Shown: piece by piece, positions 1 through 5,293 of the stretch
Position numbering within the stretch: the first letter of the stretch is position 1
Layout: each line of letters starts with the position of its first letter
Assembly (NCBI GenBank): GCA_022616575.1
Contig: JAKEEN010000107.1
Location: 1-5,293 of the forward strand
Origin: Flammeovirgaceae bacterium
GTDB taxonomy: Bacteria > Bacteroidota > Bacteroidia > Cytophagales > Cyclobacteriaceae
Direction: 5' to 3'
DNA: 5,293 nt
Program-made: the position numbers and the translations under genes
The notes under the pieces: model-generated
Told to the model about the DNA's origin: nothing
The model's input: only the letters and a program-made list of their open reading frames with translations
The model's database searches: none

Positions 1-342
1 GAGCGCGTCTTCTGGTGTATTGCCGATATCAGGTAAAATCTCCTGGAGTGTTAAGGGTGCATCCTCATCGGGATATGAAGAAACTCCAAAATCAATCTTT
101 TTAGGTCTTGAAGCTTCTCTCCGGTAACGATCTATAATTTTGTTACGAGCAACGGAAAACAACCATGAGGTTACGCGATCAATCGACTCAATGGTTTCAT
201 AGCCAGCCAGGAATTGATAAAATACATCCTGCAGAATATCTTCGGCTTCCTCCAGCGAAGAAACCCGATTACGAATAAAATTCAGTAACCGATCTTTTTC
301 TTTCAGGAATGTCTGTTCTTTTACCTGCATGGCAAGGTCCAT
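1..342 (-). CDS. ECF-type RNA polymerase sigma factor, N-terminal part (cut by window edge)
   Basis: This leftward gene encodes at least 114 residues and runs off the left edge. It is a predicted sigma-70 family factor of the extracytoplasmic-function (ECF) type, which directs RNA polymerase core to a specific promoter set. Region 2 is visible: EEAEDILQDVFYQFL (residues 31-45) fits the core-binding helix 2.2, and SWLFSVARNKIIDRYRR (59-75) fits regions 2.3-2.4, which melt and read the -10 element. An acidic linker ending NTPEDAL (108-114) follows, so the DNA-binding region 4 lies outside the window. The start at 340-342 is the first ATG after an in-frame TGA (346-348). A second ATG at residue 5 (328-330) is possible, and neither has a clear ribosome binding site. 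The gene diverges from purL. No anti-sigma gene is visible, so its signal and regulon are unknown. The family call is firm; the subgroup is not. Confidence 0.9.
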   Translation of the reverse strand, partial: MDLAMQVKEQTFLKEKDRLLNFIRNRVSSLEEAEDILQDVFYQFLAGYETIESIDRVTSWLFSVARNKIIDRYRREASRPKKIDFGVSSYPDEDAPLTLQEILPDIGNTPEDAL

Positions 343-437
343 CGCTCAGTCTTTCATTTGACTCTTTAGTCGCTGAGGAAGGAAAGATATTGTAAAGGAA
401 GGGAGAAATTTTAGAAGGTATTATCCTCAATATATAG

Positions 438-445
438 TAATTTTA
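438..445 (+). promoter_or_regulatory. Weak candidate -7 element for purL
   Basis: TAATTTTA resembles the Bacteroidota -7 consensus TAnnTTTG and lies 26 bp before the purL ATG. No good -33 TTTG stands 19-21 bp upstream, so this is only a candidate. The rest of the divergent region (343-471) is AT-rich, with a purine-rich stretch at 376-407. I see no PurR-like operator or riboswitch in it. A leftward promoter for the sigma factor gene must also lie here or nearby, but I could not place it. Confidence 0.3.
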
Positions 446-471
446 GCCCGTCAATTTTCTTCCTCCTTTCA

Positions 472-3400
472 ATGATTTCATTCTTTAAAAGCAAGACCAA
501 CATCATTTATGCTGTTGGCACTGCACAACCTTTACAAAATACTGACACCCAAAAGCTTATATGGCTTTTTAGCAACGCGAGCCAGTTAGGGGAAAAGCAA
601 CTTTCGGGACTGTTTGTTGGGCCCCGAAAAGAAATGGTAACACCCTGGAGCACGAATGCCGTGGAGATTACACAGGTTATGGGTATTACAGGTATAGTGC
701 GAATCGAGGAATTTCAGATTGTTGAAGGTACACCTCGTTACGACCGGATGCTTCAGCATGTATACATGCAACTCGACCAGTACATTTTTACGATTCATCA
801 CACCCCGGAACCCATTATTGAAATTGAGAACATACGAACTTACAATAATAAAGAAGGCCTGGCTTTAAGTGAGGAAGAGATAGGCTATCTGGAAAATCTG
901 AGCAAACAACTAAATAGAAAACTAACCGACAGCGAGGTCTTTGGATTCTCGCAAGTAAACTCTGAACACTGCCGCCACAAAATATTTAATGGCACCTTTA
1001 TTATTGATGGCGATGAGAAGAAGCAAACACTGTTTCAACTTATCAAAAAAACATCGCAGCAGAATCCAAACTACATTGTGTCAGCTTATAAAGACAATGT
1101 AGCTTTCATTAAGGGTCCGCGCATCGAGCAGTGGGCACCCAAACGACAAGACATCGCAGATTTTTACCAAACCAAAGACATTGATTCTGCTATTTCATTA
1201 AAAGCAGAAACACATAATTTTCCAACAACTGTTGAACCATTTAACGGTGCAGCCACCGGATCGGGAGGAGAAATAAGAGACCGGCTTGCCGGTGGCAAGG
1301 GTTCTATTCCATTAGCAGGAACTGCCGTGTATATAACCTCCTATCCACGCCTTGAGGGTGGACGAGAATGGGAGAAAAATTTCGACCCGAGAAAATGGCT
1401 CTATCAAACTCCCGAAGAAATTTTGATTAAAGCATCTGATGGAGCCTCTGACTTTGGAAATAAGTTTGGTCAGCCACTGATTGGTGGCAGTATTTTGACT
1501 TTTGAACATATTGAGAACAATAAAAAATACGGCTTCGATAAAGTGATAATGCTGGCCGGAGGAATAGGGTATGCTAAGGAAGTTGATAGTAAAAAAGAAC
1601 ATCTGAAGCCGGGAGATAAAATTGTGTTGATGGGTGGCGATAACTATCGTATTGGCATGGGAGGCGGAGCTGTCTCCTCGGTTGCAACCGGTGAATTTGG
1701 CAATGCCATTGAGTTGAATGCGATTCAGCGGTCAAATCCTGAAATGCAAAAGCGAGTGATGAATGCGATTCGCGCCATGGCGGAAGCAGACGATAATCCA
1801 ATCATTAGTATTCACGATCACGGTGCGGGCGGACATTTTAACTGTCTCTCAGAACTACTGGAAGAAACGGGAGGTGTGATAAACGTTGACAAACTTCCTG
1901 TGGGTGATCCTACCCTTTCCGACAAAGAAATTATCAGTAATGAATCCCAAGAGCGAATGGGGCTTGCGATTAGCGAGAAAGATATTGACTTGCTTCAACG
2001 TATTGCCGATCGTGAACGCGCACCTATGTATGTCATTGGTGAGTCAACAGGAGACCAAAAGCTTACCTTTACAAAAAATGGTTCTGCAAAAAAGCCGATT
2101 GATTTTGGAGTCAATCATCTTTTTGGTTCATCACCCAAAACAATTCTCACCGATAAGAAAAAAGATGCTGATTTTAGGCCACTCTCCTATCAGGCTGAGG
2201 AACTTCATAATTACTTAAAGCACGTATTGCAACTGGAAGCTGTTGCTTGTAAAGATTGGTTAACCAATAAAGTCGATCGATCTGTAACGGGTCGTGTTGC
2301 AAAACAACAAACCTGTGGTTCGATTCAGCTTCCATTGAATAATGTGGCCGTCATGGCCCTTGATTTTATTAGTAACAAAGGCATTGCCACCGCTATTGGC
2401 CACGCACCAGGTGCAGCCCTGATCAATCCATCGGCAGGAAGTAAATTAGCCATCGCAGAATCGCTGACAAATATTGTATGGGCACCTCTCACTCATGGAT
2501 TGAAGGGTGTTTCCCTCAGCGCCAACTGGATGTGGCCTGCAAAAAATGAGGGAGAAAATGCAAGGTTATATTCAGCCGTTGAATCCGTAAGCGAATTTGC
2601 GATACAATTGGGAATTAATATTCCAACCGGCAAAGATTCCCTTTCGATGACTCAGAAGTATCCTCCTGATAGCAATCGGGAGGGCGAAGTTGTTTACTCG
2701 CCAGGCACTGTTATTATTTCTGCGGTGGCTGAGGTTGACAATGTCAATAAAATTGTTTCACCCAATCTTGAACCCATTACGGGCTCAAGCTTGATTTACA
2801 TCGACTTCTCTAAAGATTCATTCAAACTTGGCGGAAGCAGTTTTGCCCAGGTACTCAATTTGGTTGGAAATGAAGCTCCAACGGTGAATGATGCTTCGTA
2901 CTTCAGCAAAGCATTCGCTACCGTTCAGGAACTAATCAATCTGAACCTAATTCTTGCCGGTCACGATATTTCAGCCGGTGGAATGATCACCACTTTACTG
3001 GAGATGTGTTTCCCGGCACCTGCAGTCGGATTGCAAGTTAATGTGGCCACCCTTGATGATAACTTGATAAAAATTCTATTCAGCGAAAATCCCGGAGTGG
3101 TCGTTCAGGTTAAGAACAAGAGTGAAGTTGAAAACATACTTTCAAAAAATGATATTAAGTATTCAATAATCGGAGAAGTGACCCATGAGAGGTCATTAGT
3201 CATTAGTCACCAGGAAAAAATGGAATTAGATATTGATACACTTCGCGATACCTGGTTCAAAACCTCTTATCTGCTCGACAGCAAACAGCGACCTGTGGAA
3301 CACGCGAAAAACCGATTTGAAAATTACAAAAAGCAGGAACTTACCTACAATTTCCAACCAAAGTTTGATGGTCGTTTTGAAACATATGGTATCGATGCGA

Positions 3401-4173
3401 AGAGAAAAGAATTGTCTGGATTAAAAGCGGCAGTTATTCGCGAGAAGGGTGTGAACAGTGAACGAGAAATGGCGTATGCACTCTACCTTGCCGGCTTCGA
3501 TGTGAAAGACATTCACATGACAGACTTAATATCAGGAAGAGAAGATCTTTCTGACTTGAATATGATTGTGTATGTGGGTGGGTTTTCAAATTCTGATGTA
3601 CTCGGTTCAGCAAAAGGCTGGGCAGGTGCATTTTTATACAATCCAAAAGCAAAACAAGCCCTTGATAATTTTTACAAACGTACTGACACCCTGAGTCTGG
3701 GTGTTTGTAATGGCTGCCAGTTGATGATGGAGTTGGGACTTCTCTATCCGGAATGGAAGGATCATCCGAAAATGCACCATAACGGTTCGCATAAATATGA
3801 ATCGGCATTTGTAAATGTGACTATCCCGAAAAATAATTCAGTGTTACTCGGATCATTTGAAGGCGCCCGATTGGGAGTTTGGGTTGCGCACGGTGAGGGA
3901 AAATTTGTTTTACCAACCGACCGGACTAAATTTGAAGTGGCTGCAACCTATTCGTTTACTGAGTATCCCGGTAATCCAAATGATTCTGATTTTTCGGCAG
4001 CGGCTCTTTGTTCAAAAGATGGAAGACATCTTGCTATTATGCCACACATTGAACGATCGTTGTTCCCATGGAATTGGGGATACTACCCTACTGACCGAAG
4101 ACCTGATAAAATTTCACCATGGATTGAGACTTTTGTGAACGCCAAAGCATGGTTTAAGCAAAATTCGAAATAG
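472..4173 (+). CDS. purL: Phosphoribosylformylglycinamidine synthase, large single-chain form
   Basis: This cytoplasmic enzyme of de novo purine synthesis converts FGAR, glutamine and ATP to FGAM, glutamate, ADP and phosphate. The protein has 1233 residues, full length for the large PurL type, in which the PurS-, PurL- and PurQ-like parts are fused. Order: PurS-like N-terminal domain (about 1-140); linker with NSEHCRHK (163-170); a duplicated PurM-like synthetase core with ETHNFPTT (246-253) and GSGGEIRD (263-270), HDHGAGG (448-454), SVTGRVAKQQTCG (604-616), PTGKDSLSM (718-726), GGSS (787-790) and HDISAGG (831-837); and a class I glutaminase from about 984. In the glutaminase, GVCNGCQ (1077-1083) supplies nucleophile Cys1079, and MPHIER (1190-1195) supplies His1192 and Glu1194. 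All catalytic parts are present and the frame is unbroken. The start MISFFKS fits the family, although no Shine-Dalgarno sequence precedes it. No separate purS or purQ is needed. Confidence 0.98.
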   Translation: MISFFKSKTNIIYAVGTAQPLQNTDTQKLIWLFSNASQLGEKQLSGLFVGPRKEMVTPWSTNAVEITQVMGITGIVRIEEFQIVEGTPRYDRMLQHVYMQLDQYIFTIHHTPEPIIEIENIRTYNNKEGLALSEEEIGYLENLSKQLNRKLTDSEVFGFSQVNSEHCRHKIFNGTFIIDGDEKKQTLFQLIKKTSQQNPNYIVSAYKDNVAFIKGPRIEQWAPKRQDIADFYQTKDIDSAISLKAETHNFPTTVEPFNGAATGSGGEIRDRLAGGKGSIPLAGTAVYITSYPRLEGGREWEKNFDPRKWLYQTPEEILIKASDGASDFGNKFGQPLIGGSILTFEHIENNKKYGFDKVIMLAGGIGYAKEVDSKKEHLKPGDKIVLMGGDNYRIGMGGGAVSSVATGEFGNAIELNAIQRSNPEMQKRVMNAIRAMAEADDNPIISIHDHGAGGHFNCLSELLEETGGVINVDKLPVGDPTLSDKEIISNESQERMGLAISEKDIDLLQRIADRERAPMYVIGESTGDQKLTFTKNGSAKKPIDFGVNHLFGSSPKTILTDKKKDADFRPLSYQAEELHNYLKHVLQLEAVACKDWLTNKVDRSVTGRVAKQQTCGSIQLPLNNVAVMALDFISNKGIATAIGHAPGAALINPSAGSKLAIAESLTNIVWAPLTHGLKGVSLSANWMWPAKNEGENARLYSAVESVSEFAIQLGINIPTGKDSLSMTQKYPPDSNREGEVVYSPGTVIISAVAEVDNVNKIVSPNLEPITGSSLIYIDFSKDSFKLGGSSFAQVLNLVGNEAPTVNDASYFSKAFATVQELINLNLILAGHDISAGGMITTLLEMCFPAPAVGLQVNVATLDDNLIKILFSENPGVVVQVKNKSEVENILSKNDIKYSIIGEVTHERSLVISHQEKMELDIDTLRDTWFKTSYLLDSKQRPVEHAKNRFENYKKQELTYNFQPKFDGRFETYGIDAKRKELSGLKAAVIREKGVNSEREMAYALYLAGFDVKDIHMTDLISGREDLSDLNMIVYVGGFSNSDVLGSAKGWAGAFLYNPKAKQALDNFYKRTDTLSLGVCNGCQLMMELGLLYPEWKDHPKMHHNGSHKYESAFVNVTIPKNNSVLLGSFEGARLGVWVAHGEGKFVLPTDRTKFEVAATYSFTEYPGNPNDSDFSAAALCSKDGRHLAIMPHIERSLFPWNWGYYPTDRRPDKISPWIETFVNAKAWFKQNSK

Positions 4174-4185
4174 AAGTTGCCGCCA

Positions 4186-4217
4186 TTTGCGTTAGCCCCG
4201 GTTTTCTCTTACATTCA
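4186..4217 (+). promoter_or_regulatory. Candidate promoter for the DUF4136 lipoprotein gene
   Basis: TTTG at 4186-4189 is followed by a 20-bp spacer and TACATTCA at 4210-4217. This fits the Bacteroidota layout of a -33 TTTG and a -7 TAnnTTTG, except that the last two bases are CA instead of TG. A start about seven bases further on would give a leader of roughly 17 nt before the ATG at 4241. No strong terminator hairpin is visible after purL, so read-through from purL is also possible. Confidence 0.35.
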
Positions 4218-4240
4218 TTAATGGAATAAAATTGTGGGTT

Positions 4241-4807
4241 ATGAAAAACGTGTACTTGCTCCTCTTCTCGTTTCTTTTCGTTTCTTGTCTTGGTTATAAA
4301 GAACTCCCTGTAGAATACGATTATAGCTACCAGGGTAATTTTAAAAAATACCGGAGTTTTGACATCATGCGTCCTGGCATCAGTGATTCAACCATGATCA
4401 ATGCAGTTATTGAACGGTCAATACTATCACGGATGAAGTTTCTTGGATACCGGTACACTGAAAACAAGCCCCACCTCATTATCGCCTTCAAAATGTTTCA
4501 GGATAGTCTCCAATTTAATGGGTATGTGCAGCCGGAAATAGAAGACTGGGTTCGTAATGAGACCGACAAAGTCGCCTACGATCAAAAGAAGTTTGACTTG
4601 AAAACGGGCACCCTTCTTATTCAACTCTACGACAGAAGGCAGAATCGATCCATTTGGCAAGGGTATGCTACAACCTTGTATGGAGGTATAGATTTCAAAA
4701 ATGATCGTCACCTTAAAAATGCGGTTGCCTCTATTTTAGATAAATATAGATTCTGGGCAGAGGGCTTTTTGGAAGGAGCCGGAACGGCTGAAAACAAAGA
4801 GCTTTAA
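4241..4807 (+). CDS. Predicted DUF4136-type lipoprotein, function unknown
   Basis: The gene encodes 188 residues. The N-terminus is a lipoprotein signal: MKN, a hydrophobic stretch (4-14), then FVSC with Cys16 as the likely lipidated residue, so the mature protein should be membrane-anchored in the envelope. The remainder resembles the DUF4136 family: VEYDYSYQGNFKKYRSFDI (24-42), a helix leading to GYRYTENKPHLIIAF (69-83), and the hallmark strand GTLLIQLYDRRQNRSIWQGYA (123-143), followed by a C-terminal helix. The family has no settled biochemical function, and I see no catalytic motif. I chose ATG 4241 over an in-frame TTG at 4232, because the signal peptide then begins with the usual Met-Lys. 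It lies 67 bp after purL on the same strand, but nothing ties it to purine synthesis. The lipoprotein call is strong; the family assignment is from pattern memory. Confidence 0.82.
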   Translation: MKNVYLLLFSFLFVSCLGYKELPVEYDYSYQGNFKKYRSFDIMRPGISDSTMINAVIERSILSRMKFLGYRYTENKPHLIIAFKMFQDSLQFNGYVQPEIEDWVRNETDKVAYDQKKFDLKTGTLLIQLYDRRQNRSIWQGYATTLYGGIDFKNDRHLKNAVASILDKYRFWAEGFLEGAGTAENKEL

Positions 4808-4822
4808 AATTCCCATCCCCGA

Positions 4823-4853
4823 TTTATCTTTTTCCGAAAAAATTCTACCTTTG
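4823..4853 (+). promoter_or_regulatory. Bacteroidota-type promoter for tRNA-Gln
   Basis: TACCTTTG at 4846-4853 matches the Bacteroidota -7 consensus TAnnTTTG exactly and is followed by C. A weak -33 element, TTTA (4823-4826), sits 19 bp upstream. Transcription would begin around 4858-4861 and give a leader of about 80 nt before the mature tRNA. This is the best promoter match in the window and lies just after the lipoprotein stop codon. Confidence 0.72.
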
Positions 4854-4868
4854 CAGTCCAAAATTTAA

Positions 4869-4925
4869 GGATTTGAGCAAAAAATCCACTTTTTGGAGAT
4901 GCACACCCACACCCGATGGTTCGGG
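4869..4925 (+). other. Structured 5' leader of the tRNA-Gln transcript
   Basis: Two local hairpins can be drawn in the leader. GGATTT (4869-4874) pairs with AAATCC (4882-4887) around a 7-nt loop, and CCCGA (4912-4916) pairs with TCGGG (4921-4925) around TGGT. A competing short pairing, TCCA (4885-4888) with TGGA (4894-4897), overlaps the first. The second hairpin shares sequence with the tRNA acceptor strands. The role is unknown; RNase P should remove the leader from the mature tRNA. Confidence 0.4.
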
Positions 4926-4941
4926 ACACACAGCGATTCAT

Positions 4942-5015
4942 TGTCCGATGGTGTAATGGTAGCACAGAAGATTTTGGTTCTTTTAGTCAGGGTTCGAATC
5001 CTTGTCGGACAACCA
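4942..5015 (+). tRNA. tRNA-Gln (anticodon UUG)
   Basis: The sequence folds as a complete cloverleaf. The 7-bp acceptor stem pairs TGTCCGA (4942-4948) with TCGGACA (5005-5011) without mismatch. The D arm starts at 4951 and contains the loop sequence TAATGGTAG. The anticodon stem GAAGA (4967-4971) pairs with TCTTT (4979-4983), including one G-T pair at its base, and the 7-nt loop TTTTGGT carries the anticodon TTG at 4974-4976. A 4-nt variable region precedes the T arm, where CAGGG (4988-4992) pairs with CCTTG (5000-5004) around the loop TTCGAAT. The discriminator is A5012 and CCA is encoded at 5013-5015. UUG reads glutamine codons CAA and, by wobble, CAG. I see no intron and no second tRNA in the window. 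Confidence 0.97.
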
Positions 5016-5020
5016 GTTTT

Positions 5021-5048
5021 GAATCCCGCGGAGGCGGGATTCTTTGTT
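5021..5048 (+). terminator. Rho-independent terminator-like hairpin after tRNA-Gln
   Basis: GAATCCCGC (5021-5029) pairs perfectly over 9 bp with GCGGGATTC (5034-5042) around the loop GGAG. The tract TTTGTT follows. The GC-rich stem is strong but the T tract is short and interrupted by G, so termination may be incomplete. It begins five bases after the tRNA CCA and ends 27 bp before the prs start. Confidence 0.75.
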
Positions 5049-5075
5049 AATCAAACAGGTTAACATTTCGAAGTT

Positions 5076-5293
5076 ATGGCAGTAAAAATCTTCAGCGGCA
5101 GGGCCACCACGTATCTCGCAGAGAAAATTGCTCATGCTTATGGAGAGCCATTAGGTGAGGTTAACTATCAACAATTTAGCGATGGTGAAATGTCACCTTT
5201 TATTGCTGAGTCCGTGCGCGGACACGATGTGTTTATCGTTCAGTCTACCTTCCCCCCATCAGATAATCTGATGGAACTACTTTTGATGGTCGA
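5076..5293 (+). CDS. prs: Ribose-phosphate pyrophosphokinase (PRPP synthetase), N-terminal part
   Basis: Seventy-two complete codons are present before the right edge cuts the gene. The enzyme makes PRPP from ribose 5-phosphate and ATP in the cytoplasm; PRPP feeds purine, pyrimidine, histidine, tryptophan and NAD synthesis. The visible part matches the N-terminal phosphoribosyltransferase-like domain: MAVKIFSGRATTYLAEKIA (1-19), FSDGEMSPFIAESVRG (34-49), DVFIVQSTFPPSDN (51-64) and LMELLLMV (65-72). The FSDGE and QST..PSDNLMELL motifs are characteristic of Prs. The catalytic loop and PRPP-binding motif lie outside the window. ATG 5076 is the natural start, and no strong Shine-Dalgarno precedes it. 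No clear promoter lies between the hairpin and this start, so the gene may depend on read-through from the tRNA transcript. Confidence 0.95.
   Translation, partial: MAVKIFSGRATTYLAEKIAHAYGEPLGEVNYQQFSDGEMSPFIAESVRGHDVFIVQSTFPPSDNLMELLLMV

Noticed and set aside
346..357. A three-codon minicistron, ATG AAA GAC TGA on the minus strand, ending three bases before the sigma factor ATG.
   Set aside because: So short a frame is expected by chance and has no ribosome binding site of its own.
454..470. A strong Shine-Dalgarno-like GGAGG on the minus strand, just upstream of purL.
   Set aside because: The only start near it is a TTG followed two codons later by TAA, so nothing is translated from it.
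3192..3209. A 7-bp tandem repeat, GTCATTA, about 2.6 copies inside purL, which could suggest slippage or phase variation.
   Set aside because: There are too few copies for a phase-variable tract, the reading frame is intact, and it lies in a variable linker of an essential-type biosynthetic gene.
3434..3808. Long minus-strand and alternate-frame open frames within purL, including 3434-3808, 1312-1602 and 1886-2218.
   Set aside because: They lie wholly inside a full-length, motif-rich purL and show no recognisable domain, so they are shadows of the real frame.
4232..4240. TTG at 4232 as an alternative start of the lipoprotein.
   Set aside because: It would add MWV before the Met-Lys-Asn that opens a normal signal peptide; ATG 4241 is the better start.
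4427..4711. A minus-strand open frame of 94 codons opposite the lipoprotein gene.
   Set aside because: It has no recognisable motif and mirrors a credible gene with a clear lipoprotein signal and family strand motif.
4899..5063. A 54-codon open frame starting MHTHTRWFGTHSDS, which looks at first like a histidine-rich leader peptide.
   Set aside because: It runs through the whole tRNA-Gln gene and the hairpin, its TGGAG lies too close to the ATG to be a proper ribosome binding site, and no histidine gene follows. It is most likely a chance frame.

Overview
The window looks like ordinary chromosomal DNA of a member of the Bacteroidota, possibly the Cytophagales; the order-level guess is weak. 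The signs are a TAnnTTTG-type promoter upstream of the tRNA gene, no Shine-Dalgarno sequence before purL, a large single-chain PurL with Bacteroidota-like motifs, a DUF4136-type lipoprotein, and a Prs N-terminus with the FPPSDNLMELLLM motif.

Layout: positions 1-342 hold the start of a leftward ECF-type sigma factor gene, cut by the window edge before region 4. A 129-bp divergent intergenic region follows. The rest of the window reads rightward. The complete purL gene (472-4173) encodes the FGAR amidotransferase of de novo purine synthesis. A 67-bp gap with a candidate promoter leads to a small predicted lipoprotein gene (4241-4807) of the DUF4136 type. A 134-bp gap carries a good Bacteroidota promoter and a structured leader for tRNA-Gln(UUG) at 4942-5015, which has an encoded CCA. 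A GC-rich terminator-like hairpin follows, and then the start of prs (from 5076, cut by the right edge), encoding PRPP synthetase.

prs and purL are linked by pathway: Prs makes the PRPP that starts purine synthesis, and PurL performs its fourth step. They are separated by a lipoprotein gene and a tRNA, so they are probably not a simple operon. I see no mobile element, CRISPR array, toxin-antitoxin pair, defence gene or broken gene. The less routine points are small: an anti-Shine-Dalgarno-like tract touching the purL start, a tRNA leader that copies parts of the tRNA acceptor strands, and a hairpin between tRNA-Gln and prs with no evident separate prs promoter. I found no convincing new biological system.
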